Assembly: GCA_903828235.1 (NCBI GenBank)
Contig: CAIKLM010000167.1
Location: 1 to 44,072 of the forward strand
Length of the DNA stretch: 44,072 nucleotides
Direction of reading: 5' to 3'
From: an uncultured beta proteobacterium
GTDB lineage: Bacteria; Pseudomonadota; Gammaproteobacteria; Burkholderiales; Burkholderiaceae_C
Below, one piece after another: positions 9,149 through 16,681 of the stretch; the first letter of the stretch is position 1; the number at the start of each line of letters is the position of its first letter. A program made the translations under genes and the position numbers. Below the pieces are notes generated by a model that had not been told where the DNA came from, made no database searches, and saw nothing but the letters and a program-made list of their open reading frames with translations.

Positions 9149-9192
9149 TGTCAACACCACTTGACTTAAACAACTGTAAGTTGAAAATGACA
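9149..9192 (+). promoter_or_regulatory. Tandem PpsR/CrtJ-type operators at the puc promoter
   Basis: An exact TGT-N12-ACA match, the recognised PpsR/CrtJ consensus, lies at 9175-9192. A near match TGT-N12-ACT lies at 9149-9166, 26 bases upstream. Paired sites fit the cooperative binding known for this repressor family. The exact site covers the proposed -10 region, so binding would block RNA polymerase. ppsR itself is encoded at 30106-31620. Binding is inferred from sequence only. Confidence 0.72.
9161..9188 (+). promoter_or_regulatory. Candidate sigma-70-like promoter for pucBA
   Basis: TTGACT at 9161-9166 matches five of six bases of the -35 consensus. GAAAAT at 9183-9188, after a 16-base spacer, matches four of six at -10. 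The expected transcript start is near 9195, giving a leader of about 80 bases before pucB. The AT-rich patch stands out in this GC-rich region, and the operators overlap it. Confidence 0.55.
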
Positions 9193-9229
9193 TCGGCCCA
9201 CCAACCCAGGCGCGGCTGATCGACACCCG

Positions 9230-9246
9230 CGTGCAGGTTTTGCACG
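9230..9246 (+). other. Stem-loop in the pucB leader
   Basis: A perfect 6-bp stem CGTGCA/TGCACG with a five-base loop GGTTT lies about 30 bases before the pucB start. It would sit in the 5' leader of the pucBA mRNA, where hairpins can slow decay. Role not shown by sequence. Confidence 0.4.
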
Positions 9247-9277
9247 AGTTCGCAGTGCTCCCATCGAAGGAGAAGAC

Positions 9278-9439
9278 ATGGCAGACGCAACCGGATCCGA
9301 CAAGGTCTGGCCGACAGGCCTGACCGAAGAGCAGTCGGAGGAAATCCACAAGCACCTCATCCAGGGCACGCAGATCTTCGGCTTCATCGCCGCGCTCGCG
9401 CACCTGTTTGCGTACATCTACTCGCCCTGGCTGAAGTGA
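9278..9439 (+). CDS. pucB: Light-harvesting 2 (LH2-type) beta chain
   Basis: The 53-residue protein has one membrane helix. [14 protein letters not shown] and [15 protein letters not shown] carry the two histidines of LH2 beta chains: His24, equivalent to the B800-side residue, and His42, ligand of the B850-type BChl. The residue equivalent to the arginine that hydrogen-bonds B800 in Rhodoblastus acidophilus LH2 (DGTRVF) is Gln32 here (QGTQIF). A strong AAGGAGA lies before the ATG. pucA follows after 16 bases. The ending SPWLK and the paired alpha chain favour LH2 over LH1. Confidence 0.9.
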   Translation: MADATGSDKVWPTGLTEEQSEEIHKHLIQGTQIFGFIAALAHLFAYIYSPWLK

Positions 9440-9455
9440 GCCGGAAGGAGCCAAC

Positions 9456-9671
9456 ATGATCTACGGAAAGCTCTGGCTCGTGGTCAAGCCGACGGTGGGC
9501 ATCCCGCTGTTCCTCGGCGCAGTGGCCATCGGTTCGTTCAGCGTGCACTACATGCTGGTCACCAACACCACCTGGGTGAAGAAGTTCCTCGACGGCAAGG
9601 GTGCCACCACGGCGATGGTGACCACGCCGGCCGCGACGGCGGCAGCGTCGCCCCCAACCGCCAAGCAGTAG
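9456..9671 (+). CDS. pucA: Light-harvesting 2 alpha chain with LH3-like residues and Ala/Thr/Pro-rich tail
   Basis: The 71-residue protein starts [20 protein letters not shown] and has a single helix with the BChl ligand His31. It aligns without gaps to Rhodoblastus acidophilus LH2 alpha through position 45. At 44-45, where B800-850 complexes have Tyr-Trp that hydrogen-bond the B850 acetyl groups, it has Phe44-Leu45, the pair found in B800-820 (LH3). The last ~23 residues are rich in Ala, Thr and Pro, similar in length and character to the tail reported for Rubrivivax LH2 alpha. AAGGAG lies upstream. It is cotranscribed with pucB. Confidence 0.9.
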   Translation: MIYGKLWLVVKPTVGIPLFLGAVAIGSFSVHYMLVTNTTWVKKFLDGKGATTAMVTTPAATAAASPPTAKQ

Positions 9672-9691
9672 CGGCGGTGACCGAGACGCCT

Positions 9692-9709
9692 CGGCAGGCC
9701 TGCCTGCCG
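9692..9709 (+). other. Intercistronic hairpin between pucA and pucC
   Basis: A 6-bp stem CGGCAG/CTGCCG with the loop GCCTGC lies 20 bases after pucA. No U tract follows. Such hairpins after pucBA or pufBA commonly stabilise the abundant antenna mRNA relative to the downstream gene; that role is inferred here. Confidence 0.5.
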
Positions 9710-9791
9710 GGCGCTCTTCCGATGCCCAGGCGAGCGTGTGCATCGGAAGCGCGTTGATGCCGTCCTTCATCGCTTCGCCCGCAAACGCCCC

Positions 9792-11270
9792 ATGAGCGCC
9801 TTCCGCCGCCGCCTGACGCGCAGCTGGGTCGAGCTGGGCCCGCGCTTCCTGCCCTTCGCCGACGCGGCCAGCGAGACGCTGCCGCTGTCCAGGCTGCTGA
9901 GGCTGTCGCTGTTCCAGGTCAGCGTCGGCATGGCGCTGGCGCTGCTGGTGGGGGCGCTGAACCGCGTGCTCATCGTCGAGCTCGGCGTCAGTGCCGGGCT
10001 GGTGGCGCTGATGGTGGCCTTGCCGGTGCTGTACGCCCCCGTGCGGGCGCTGATCGGCTTCAAGTCGGACCACCACCGCAGTGCCCTGGGCTGGCGGCGC
10101 GTGCCCTTCATCTGGATGGGCTCGATGTTGCAGTTCGGCGGCCTGGCGGTGATGCCGTTCGCGCTGCTGGTGCTGGCCGGGCAGGGCCAGTCGACGCAGT
10201 GGCCGGCCTGGATGGGCCCTGCCGGGGCGGCGGTGGCCTTCCTGATGATGGGCGCCGGGGTGCACACGGTGCAGACCGCGGGCCTGGCGCTGGCCACCGA
10301 CCTGGCGCCACCCGAAGACCACCCCAAGGTCGTCGGCCTGATGTACGTGATGCTGCTGCTGGGCACCATCGTCAGCGCCTTCGCGTTCGGGGCCGTGCTG
10401 GCCGACTTCTCGCCGGGGCGGCTGGTGCAGGTGATCCAGGCCTGCGCGGTGGTGACCCTGGTGCTGAACACCGTCGCGCTGTGGAAGCAGGAGTCCATTG
10501 GCCGCAGCCGGCTGCGCGACCCCGAGCCCGAGCCCGACTTCCGCCAGGCCTGGGCCGGCTACGCGGCGCTGGACGGCACGAGCCGGCGCCTGGTGGCCAT
10601 CGCCCTGGGCACCATGGGCTTCGCCATGCAGGACGTGCTGCTCGAGCCCTATGGCGGCCAGGTGCTGGGCATGAGCGTCGGCCAGACGACGTGGTTGACG
10701 GCGGCCTTCGCCAGCGGCGGCCTCGCGGGCTTCACGCTGGCGTCGAGGCTGCTCACGCGCGGCTGGCCGCCCGCCCTGGGCGGCACCGGCCGGGTGCTCG
10801 ACCCGGCCCGGATGGCCATGCTCGGCGCGACGCTCGGCGTGCCGGCCTTCGGCGCGGTGCTCGTGGCGGCGCTGACGCAGTCGGTGGGGCTGTTCGTGGC
10901 CGGCGTGGTGCTGATCGGCTTTGGTGGCGGCCTGTTCGGCCACGGCACGCTGACGCTCACCATGAACCGCGCCCCGCGCGAGCACGCCGGCCTGGCCCTG
11001 GGGGCCTGGGGCGCGGCGCAGGCCACCGCCGCCGGGGTGGCCGTGGCCGCCGGCGGCCTGCTGCGCGATGCCGTTCAGGCCTGGGGGCCGGGGTTGTTCG
11101 GCCCCATGCCGTGGCCGGACGCCGCCAGCGGCTATGCTTTCGTCTATGCGATCGAGATCGTGCTGTTGATCGCCACCGTCTGGGTGATGAAGCCGCTGGT
11201 CGGCGACGGCACCCAGGCTCTCGGCGGTGCCGCGTTCGTGCGGGGCACCCCTTCTTCAAACCCCTCTTGA
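9792..11270 (+). CDS. pucC: PucC, LH2 assembly protein of the BCD-family MFS
   Basis: This multi-helix protein (~492 residues) belongs to the PucC/LhaA family that helps insert pigments and LH polypeptides. Family signatures are FLPFADAASETLPLSRLLRLS, IGFKSDHHRSALGWRRVPFI, GAGVHTVQTAGLALATDLAP and MQDVLLEPYGGQVLGMSVGQT. The start at ATG 9792 agrees with the typical N-terminus of homologues; a GTG at 9738 in the same frame has a better ribosome-binding site (AGG eight bases before) and would add 18 residues. Its place after pucBA assigns it to LH2. It is a paralogue of lhaA (18187-19662) and of the transporter at 32619-33950. Confidence 0.92.
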   Translation: MSAFRRRLTRSWVELGPRFLPFADAASETLPLSRLLRLSLFQVSVGMALALLVGALNRVLIVELGVSAGLVALMVALPVLYAPVRALIGFKSDHHRSALGWRRVPFIWMGSMLQFGGLAVMPFALLVLAGQGQSTQWPAWMGPAGAAVAFLMMGAGVHTVQTAGLALATDLAPPEDHPKVVGLMYVMLLLGTIVSAFAFGAVLADFSPGRLVQVIQACAVVTLVLNTVALWKQESIGRSRLRDPEPEPDFRQAWAGYAALDGTSRRLVAIALGTMGFAMQDVLLEPYGGQVLGMSVGQTTWLTAAFASGGLAGFTLASRLLTRGWPPALGGTGRVLDPARMAMLGATLGVPAFGAVLVAALTQSVGLFVAGVVLIGFGGGLFGHGTLTLTMNRAPREHAGLALGAWGAAQATAAGVAVAAGGLLRDAVQAWGPGLFGPMPWPDAASGYAFVYAIEIVLLIATVWVMKPLVGDGTQALGGAAFVRGTPSSNPS

Positions 11271-11297
11271 GGCCCACGGCCCCCCGGAGCACCCACG

Positions 11298-11423
11298 ATG
11301 GAAGTCCACCACCTGCTGTTCATCGCCTGGTTCGTCGTCTTCGCCTTCTGGCTGGCGGGCCAGTTCAAGCGGTCCAACCGCAAGTACGACTCGCACCAGC
11401 GCAAGCCCAATTCGGGCGAGTGA
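11298..11423 (+). CDS. 41-residue single-helix membrane protein after pucC
   Basis: The ORF encodes MEVHHLLFIAWFVVFAFWL, then a basic, polar tail (GQFKRSNRKYDSHQ...). One transmembrane helix spans about residues 5-21, followed by positive charges that suggest a cytoplasmic C-terminus. GGAG sits at a suitable distance before the ATG, and the gene follows pucC by 27 bases, so it is probably in the puc transcript. I do not recognise the family. By size, single helix and position it might be an accessory polypeptide of an antenna complex, but it lacks the extended antenna pattern around a central histidine. Coding status is supported by the RBS and composition only. Confidence 0.6.
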   Translation: MEVHHLLFIAWFVVFAFWLAGQFKRSNRKYDSHQRKPNSGE

Positions 11424-11433
11424 GGGCCTGCGC

Positions 11434-11463
11434 GGCCCCTGGACCGGCTGTCGGTCGGGGGCC
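11434..11463. terminator. Hairpin between convergent transcripts
   Basis: GGCCCC pairs with GGGGCC, and GACCG with CGGTC, around the loop GCTGT, with small bulges. It lies between the end of the puc genes (plus) and the end of the superoperon (minus), where a bidirectional terminator is expected. No clear T tract follows on either strand, so intrinsic termination would be weak. Confidence 0.45.
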
Positions 11464-11468
11464 GTGGC

Positions 11469-11699
11469 TCAGGGCCTGCGCCCGGGCCGGCGAACCAGGC
11501 GCGTCAGCAGCCAGTCGGCCACCAGCGTGCAGAACAGCGCGCCGTTGACACCGGCCACCAGCCCCATCAAGGGCCCGCCCTGGGCGTTGCGGGCGAAACC
11601 GAAGCCCAGGAAGAACCCGGCTGCGGCACTGGCCAGGTAGACGAGCACGGCGGCGCCGATCAGCCAAGTCGGCGCGTGACGGTCCAGGGCAAGTCGCAT
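11469..11699 (-). CDS. Small two-helix membrane protein, unknown function
   Basis: The 76-residue product has two predicted membrane helices, about residues 12-35 and 43-66, joined by the short loop ARNAQGGPLMG, and a basic tail LVRRPGRRP. GAGGAG stands seven bases before the ATG. It is the last gene of the minus-strand superoperon, 36 bases after crtB. I do not recognise the family. The context suggests a role linked to carotenoid synthesis or the photosynthetic membrane, but nothing in the sequence shows a catalytic or pigment-binding site. Composition matches its neighbours. Confidence 0.7.
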   Translation of the reverse strand: MRLALDRHAPTWLIGAAVLVYLASAAAGFFLGFGFARNAQGGPLMGLVAGVNGALFCTLVADWLLTRLVRRPGRRP

Positions 11700-11735
11700 C
11701 GCGGTACTCCTCGGTCGCGGTTGCAGTCGGTGCGC

Positions 11736-12779
11736 TCAGGCCATCTCGCGTTGGGCCTGGCGCTGCAGCAGTTCCAGCACCCGCACGGTGCGCTGGTAGA
11801 AGGTCCGGGCGGGCAGCTGATCGTCGGCCGCGGCGTCCACCAGGAAACGCACGGCGGGCAAGGGTGGCAGCGCGCCGCCGGCGGTCATCGGGTGGCCCGG
11901 TGGCACCAGGCTGGCCAGCAGCGAGCGCGCCACCAGCGCCAGCTGGCGACTGCGCGGCACCACGGTGCGGTGATTCACCGAATCCAGCCCGGCTCGCGCC
12001 AGCGACTGGCCGATTTCCCCATAAACCAGGCGCGCAGCCTGGATGCCGGGGCGGCAGTCGCGGGGCAGGGCGGGCACGCCGCACTCTGCCCGTTCGTACA
12101 GGCGCTCGGCCTCGTCGATGAGGCGCCGCACCACGCGCGCCAGCCGCTCGTCGAACACCGGCCGCGCCAGCCAGGCCTCGGGGTCGATTCCTTCCGCGCG
12201 CAGCCATTGCGCGGGCAGGTAGACGCGGCCCAGCCCGGCGTCCTCGCCCACGTCGCGGGCGATGTTGGTCAACTGCATGGCCACGCCCAGCTCGCAGGCG
12301 CGGGCCAGCGCCGGGGCGCTGCGCGTCTCCATCACCAGGGCCATCATCGCGCCCACCGTGCCGGCGACGCGGGCGCCGTAGGCGTGCAGGTCCTCGATGG
12401 TCTCGTAGTGGTGGCCGCGCACGTCCCACTCGAAGCCCTCGAGCAGGGCGTCGAGCAGCAGCCGCGGGATCGCGCAGCGCTCCACCACGCAGGCCAGCGC
12501 GCGGTCGGCCAGCTCGGGGCCGGGGCGGTCGGCGTACACGGCGTCCAGCCGCTCGTGCAGCTGCGCGATGGCACGCCCGGGCTCGGTGCTGCCGTCGATG
12601 GCGTCGTCGGCGACGCGGCAGAACGCGTACAGCCCGGTGGCCAGCCCGCGCACGCGCGAGGGCAGCAGCATCGAGGCCGTGAAGAACGATTTCGAGCCGC
12701 CGCGCATCAGCTCGCGGCAGGCCATGAGCTCGGCATCGCCGGGGCGGCGGGCGCTGTCGGTGGGGGTCGCGGTGATCAT
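11736..12779 (-). CDS. crtB: Phytoene synthase
   Basis: CrtB condenses two geranylgeranyl diphosphates to phytoene. The 347-residue protein has the two Asp-rich motifs of squalene/phytoene synthases: ADDAID near residue 65 and NIARDVGEDAGLGRVYLP in the second half. GGSKSFFTASMLLP near the N-terminus is also typical. The ATG (MITATPTD) overlaps the crtI TGA as ATGA, so both are translated together. It completes the crtIB pair that feeds neurosporene to crtC/D/A on the other strand. Confidence 0.95.
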   Translation of the reverse strand: MITATPTDSARRPGDAELMACRELMRGGSKSFFTASMLLPSRVRGLATGLYAFCRVADDAIDGSTEPGRAIAQLHERLDAVYADRPGPELADRALACVVERCAIPRLLLDALLEGFEWDVRGHHYETIEDLHAYGARVAGTVGAMMALVMETRSAPALARACELGVAMQLTNIARDVGEDAGLGRVYLPAQWLRAEGIDPEAWLARPVFDERLARVVRRLIDEAERLYERAECGVPALPRDCRPGIQAARLVYGEIGQSLARAGLDSVNHRTVVPRSRQLALVARSLLASLVPPGHPMTAGGALPPLPAVRFLVDAAADDQLPARTFYQRTVRVLELLQRQAQREMA

Positions 12780-14332
12780 CGGGCCAGCACCTCCGGCCGG
12801 GGCAAGGGCCGCGCCGGTACCGCGGGCACGGCCGGCATGCGGGGCAGCGGGGGCAGCACGGTCTCCAGGGCCTGCGCCGACATCAGCACGCCCGGCACGC
12901 CCGCGCCCGGGTGGGTGCCGGCGCCCACGAGGAACAGGCCCGGCAGTTCCTCGCTGCGGTTGTGGGGGCGGAACCAGGCGCTCTGCAGCAGCCGCGGTTC
13001 CATGCCGAAGGCGGCGCCCTTGTAGGACAGCAGGTCGTCGTGGAACTGCTGCGGCGTCGTGACGCGGGAGCTGACGACGTGGCGCCCCAGGTCCGGCAGC
13101 ACGGTCTCCTCGAGTCGGCGCTGCACGCGGGCACGGTAGGCCTCGGCCTCGCGGGCCCAGTTCACGCCGCTGTCCAGGTGCGGCACCGGCGACAGCGCGT
13201 AGAAGCAGTCGTGTCCCGGCGGCGCCACGCTGTCGTCGCTGGCGCTGGGCCGGTGCAGGTACAGGCTGAAGTCCTCGGTGAGCTTGTGCTTCAGGAAGAT
13301 GTCGGTCAGCAGCCCCTCGTAGCGCGGGCCCAGCACCATCTGGTGGTGGGGCACGTCGTCGTAGCGCCGGTTGGTGCCGAAGTACCAGACGAACAGGCTC
13401 ATCGAATACTTGGCGCGCGCGAGCTTGCGGTCCGTCCAGGTGCGGCGCCGGGCATCGGGCAGCAGGTGCTTGTAGGTCCAGGCGGCGTCGGCGTTGCTCA
13501 CCACGATGTCGGCGGCGATGCGCTCGCCGCCGGCGAGTTCGACGCCTGCGGCACGGCCGTCCTCGACGAGGATGCGCTTCACGTCGGCGCCGCACCGCGT
13601 GGGCACGCCGCGGTCGGCCAGCAGGCCGACCATGGCCTTGATCAGCGCGCCCGTGCCGCCCATGGCCCAGTGCACGCCGAAGCGGCGCTCCAGCGTGTGG
13701 ATCAACGCGTAGCTGCTCGTGACCTTCAGCGGGTTGCCGCCGATCAGCAGCGGGTGGAAGCTGAACACCACGCGCAGGTAGGGGTTGCGCAGGTGCCGGC
13801 ACACCATCTGCCAGATGGTCTGCCAGCCCTTCATGCGCACCATGTTCGGGATGGCCACGATCAGCTGCGTCAGGCTGTCGAAGGCCACGGGGCCGAGCTT
13901 CTCGAAGCCTTCGCGGTAGCAGACGTCGGCCTCGCGGGCCAGGGCGTCGAAGCCGGGCAGGTCGGCCGGGTCGAAGCGCGCCACCTCGGCGCGCATGGCG
14001 GCGTTGTCGTCGCTGTAGTCGAACCACCGGCCGTCGTCGAAGCGCACGCGGTAGTAGGGGTGCAGGGCCTTGAGCGTGACGTCGTCGCCGAAGCGCCTTC
14101 CGGCCAGCTGCCAGAGATCCTCGAACAGCTGCGGCACCGTGATGATGGTGGGGCCGGCGTCGAAGCGGAACCCGTCCTGCTCGTGCACGCGCGCGCGGCC
14201 GCCCGGCTGCGGCAGGCGCTCGAGCACCTGCACGCGCCAGCCGCGCACGCTCAGCCGGATGGCGGCTGCGAGGCCCCCGAAGCCGCTGCCGATGACGAGC
14301 GCCGTGCCGCTGCCGCTGGGGTTTGTGTTCAC
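12776..14332 (-). CDS. crtI: Phytoene desaturase
   Basis: CrtI is a FAD-dependent desaturase that converts phytoene to neurosporene (and in Rubrivivax-type enzymes partly lycopene). The 518-residue protein starts at GTG 14332; its N-terminus has VIGSGFGGLAAAIRLSVRG and LPQPGGRARVHEQDGFRFDAGPT. The C-terminal flavin motif is LFLVGAGTHPGAGVPGVLMSA. The GTG overlaps the puhE stop as GTGA, an arrangement that ties carotenoid synthesis to the puh/acsF block. Membrane association is expected for the family. Confidence 0.95.
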   Translation of the reverse strand: MNTNPSGSGTALVIGSGFGGLAAAIRLSVRGWRVQVLERLPQPGGRARVHEQDGFRFDAGPTIITVPQLFEDLWQLAGRRFGDDVTLKALHPYYRVRFDDGRWFDYSDDNAAMRAEVARFDPADLPGFDALAREADVCYREGFEKLGPVAFDSLTQLIVAIPNMVRMKGWQTIWQMVCRHLRNPYLRVVFSFHPLLIGGNPLKVTSSYALIHTLERRFGVHWAMGGTGALIKAMVGLLADRGVPTRCGADVKRILVEDGRAAGVELAGGERIAADIVVSNADAAWTYKHLLPDARRRTWTDRKLARAKYSMSLFVWYFGTNRRYDDVPHHQMVLGPRYEGLLTDIFLKHKLTEDFSLYLHRPSASDDSVAPPGHDCFYALSPVPHLDSGVNWAREAEAYRARVQRRLEETVLPDLGRHVVSSRVTTPQQFHDDLLSYKGAAFGMEPRLLQSAWFRPHNRSEELPGLFLVGAGTHPGAGVPGVLMSAQALETVLPPLPRMPAVPAVPARPLPRPEVLAR

Positions 14333-15108
14333 GATCGGGCCTCCACGGGCCGGCGCAGGGCCCAGCGCCACAGCGCCGAGGGTTCCAGCGGCAGCACCAT
14401 CATCAGGTGTTCGACAAGGGCCAGCGTCAGCAGCGACGCCAGCAACAGGTGGGCGGCCTGTGCGCCGCCCGTGGTGGCCTGTGCGCCGTGGATCAGCCAA
14501 CCCGTCACCACCGCGGCGCCCAGCAACGACCACGGCATCAGCGCATTGAAGGGGCGCTGGCGGAAGTAGCTGCCCAGGTACAGCAGGCGCGGCGGCAGGA
14601 AGTCCAGGGCCAGGTTGCGCACGCCCAGGTACAGGTTGAGCTTGGCCGACACGCGCATGGCGTACAGCAGCGTGAAGGTCCAGGCCGCCGTGGGGTTGGC
14701 GCTGGTGCCCAGCCACAGCCACAGCGCCAGGGCCGTGGCCAGCAGGGCCAGTTCGTGCCACAGCAGCACCTGCAGCGCCTGGCCGAAGCGGGTCAGCCCG
14801 CGCGCGCCGAGGGTGGCCGCCACCCGGCGCGGCCCGGTCAGCCAGCCGCCCAGGAAGGCCAGCTCGTGCCAGCCCCACAGCACCACCGCGCAGACGAAGC
14901 CAGCGTAGGCCGCCCCGACGCCCAGGCTGTACGCCGTCTGGCCGATGCAGGCCAGCGCCGCGATGGCGAAGCCGCTGGCGGCCACGAACGTCACCGCCTT
15001 GCGGCCGCCGCGTCTCGCGGGCAGGCGGTCGAGCAGGATGACCACGCCCGTGCCCAGCCACCACAGCAGCACCGCGGCGATCGGGGGCAGGGCGTACTCC
15101 ATCATCAC
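14329..15108 (-). CDS. puhE: PuhE, photosynthetic complex assembly protein
   Basis: The ~259-residue protein has about seven hydrophobic segments (for example PPIAAVLLWWLGTGVVILL near the start) and matches the PuhE family (DUF3623) by WGWHELAFLGGWLTGPRR and SAKLNLYLGVRNLALDFLPP. PuhE affects assembly and size of the reaction-centre/LH1 core; its biochemical role is not established. Three possible starts stand together: GTG 15108, ATG 15105 and ATG 15102. It lies 19 bases after acsF and overlaps crtI by four bases. Confidence 0.88.
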   Translation of the reverse strand: MMMEYALPPIAAVLLWWLGTGVVILLDRLPARRGGRKAVTFVAASGFAIAALACIGQTAYSLGVGAAYAGFVCAVVLWGWHELAFLGGWLTGPRRVAATLGARGLTRFGQALQVLLWHELALLATALALWLWLGTSANPTAAWTFTLLYAMRVSAKLNLYLGVRNLALDFLPPRLLYLGSYFRQRPFNALMPWSLLGAAVVTGWLIHGAQATTGGAQAAHLLLASLLTLALVEHLMMVLPLEPSALWRWALRRPVEARS

Positions 15109-15127
15109 GGTCGGGTCCGGGCCGGCC

Positions 15128-16192
15128 TCACCACACCGGCGCGACGCGGATCTGGGCCGGCAGCGCGTGCTTCTTCACCGGGTGCAGGTACAGCTTCGCG
15201 AAGTGCCAGGCCCCCTTGAGCGCCGCACCCGCCTGCTGCAGCCGGCCGCCGAGGCCGCCGCGCGCCGCGCCGGCGTCGAAGGCGATGCGCGCCTCCACCA
15301 GCGAGGCCAGGCCGCGGCGGAAGGCCGGCGAGTCGGTGTCCAGCGACACCGGGAACACCTGCTTGCTGATCTCGGTGGTGATGTCGAAGACGCGGTAGTC
15401 GAACTCGTCGGGCTCCAGCCCCATCGCGCGGTGCAGCACCGGGCGCGTGTGGTCGCGCACGAACATCGTCGCGTACACCGCCAGCAGGAAGAAGCGGATC
15501 CACAGCACGTTGCCGCCGCGCAGCAGCTGCGGGTTGGCGCGCATGATCAGCGCGAAGCTCTCGCCGTGGCGGAACTCGTCGTTGCACCAGCGCTCGAACC
15601 ACCGGAAGATGGGGTGGAAGCGCAGCTCGGGGTGGCGCTCGAGCTGCCGGTAGATGGTGATGTAGCGCGCGTAGCCGATCTTCTCGCTCAGGTAGGTGGC
15701 GTAGAAGATGTACTTCGGCTTGAAGTAGGTGTAGGCCTTGCTGGCCTTCAGCGCCTGCAGGTCGACCGCCAGGTCGTAGTCGCGCAGCGAGTAGTTGATG
15801 AAGTTCGCGTGGCGCGACTCGTCGCGCGTCAGGTAGGTCATCAGCTGCTTGATGTCGGGGTTGTCGACCTTCTTGCGGATCTCGTTGTAGAGCACGCAGC
15901 CGCTGAACTCGCTGGTGATGCTGGTGATCAGGAAGTCCAGGAACTCCTGGTGCAGTCCGGGCGGCAGCGCCTTGACCTCGGACGCGAAGGCCTCGTCGCG
16001 CTTGAAGTGGTCGTGGTTGTTGTCGCCTTCGTACTCGGCGAGCATGGCGTCCCACTCGGCGCGCAGGCTGCTGACGTCCAGGCGGTCCATGGCCGCGTAG
16101 TCGGTGGTGTAGAAGCGCGGCGAGATCAGGTTCTCGGTCTTGGCGCGCTGCATCACCGCGTCGGTGCTGACAATGGCTTGGGTGGTGCTCAT
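15128..16192 (-). CDS. acsF: Aerobic Mg-protoporphyrin IX monomethyl ester cyclase
   Basis: AcsF forms ring E of bacteriochlorophyll using O2. The 354-residue protein carries diiron ligands in [19 protein letters not shown] and NDEFRHGE. N-terminal [20 protein letters not shown] and the segment [20 protein letters not shown] fit the family. GGAG lies eight bases before the ATG. The oxygen-independent alternative bchE is not present in the window. It stands between puhC and puhE, as in other purple bacteria with acsF. Confidence 0.96.
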   Translation of the reverse strand: MSTTQAIVSTDAVMQRAKTENLISPRFYTTDYAAMDRLDVSSLRAEWDAMLAEYEGDNNHDHFKRDEAFASEVKALPPGLHQEFLDFLITSITSEFSGCVLYNEIRKKVDNPDIKQLMTYLTRDESRHANFINYSLRDYDLAVDLQALKASKAYTYFKPKYIFYATYLSEKIGYARYITIYRQLERHPELRFHPIFRWFERWCNDEFRHGESFALIMRANPQLLRGGNVLWIRFFLLAVYATMFVRDHTRPVLHRAMGLEPDEFDYRVFDITTEISKQVFPVSLDTDSPAFRRGLASLVEARIAFDAGAARGGLGGRLQQAGAALKGAWHFAKLYLHPVKKHALPAQIRVAPVW

Positions 16193-16195
16193 GGA

Positions 16196-16681
16196 CTACT
16201 TCTCCTGTGGCGGGGTCTTCAGCGCCTGCAGCGCGCCGGCGGGCAGCCAGCGCGCGAACACGGCCGCGTTGTCGGGGCCGAACGACGCGAGGTCGATGCG
16301 CTGCCCGGTGTGGGGGTCGGTGATCAGCAGCCGGCCGTCGGCGTGCAGGCTCAGCGTGTAGGGCGTGGTGGCGCCGACGCCCTGGGCGCGGCGCTCGCGG
16401 GCCAGCCCGCGCAGCACGCCGCGCAGGAAACCCTGCTCGCCGCGCAGCTCGGCCAGCACTTCGCCGCTGGCGGCGTCGCTCACGCGCACGGCGCCGTCGG
16501 GGGCGTCGGCGAACGCGAGCGTGCGCGAAGCGAGCGCCGAGGCCGGCGGCACCGTCGGGCTGAACCCGTTCAGGCGCATCAGCCCGACGCTGCCCAGCAC
16601 CAGCAGCAGCAGCGCGCCGATGCCGCGCACCAGCCAGCGCGGGATCCGCTCGGGACTTGCGTGGACGCTGCCGGCGTTCAC
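16196..16681 (-). CDS. puhC: PuhC, photosynthetic complex assembly protein
   Basis: PuhC is a membrane-anchored protein needed for normal assembly of the reaction-centre/LH1 core. The 161-residue product starts at GTG 16681 (MNAGSVHASPERIPRWLV) and has one N-terminal helix at about residues 19-37, then a mostly soluble periplasmic domain with FLRGVLRGLARERRAQGV and ITDPHTGQRIDLASFGPDN. The GTG overlaps the puhB stop as GTGA. It ends three bases before the acsF start, whose ribosome-binding site lies within the puhC 3' end. Confidence 0.88.
   Translation of the reverse strand: MNAGSVHASPERIPRWLVRGIGALLLLVLGSVGLMRLNGFSPTVPPASALASRTLAFADAPDGAVRVSDAASGEVLAELRGEQGFLRGVLRGLARERRAQGVGATTPYTLSLHADGRLLITDPHTGQRIDLASFGPDNAAVFARWLPAGALQALKTPPQEK

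Noticed and set aside
9278..9671. Could the antenna pair be the missing LH1 pufBA?
   Set aside because: The alpha chain aligns without gaps to LH2 alpha, has a Rubrivivax-like LH2 tail, and both precede pucC; the beta chain ends like LH2.
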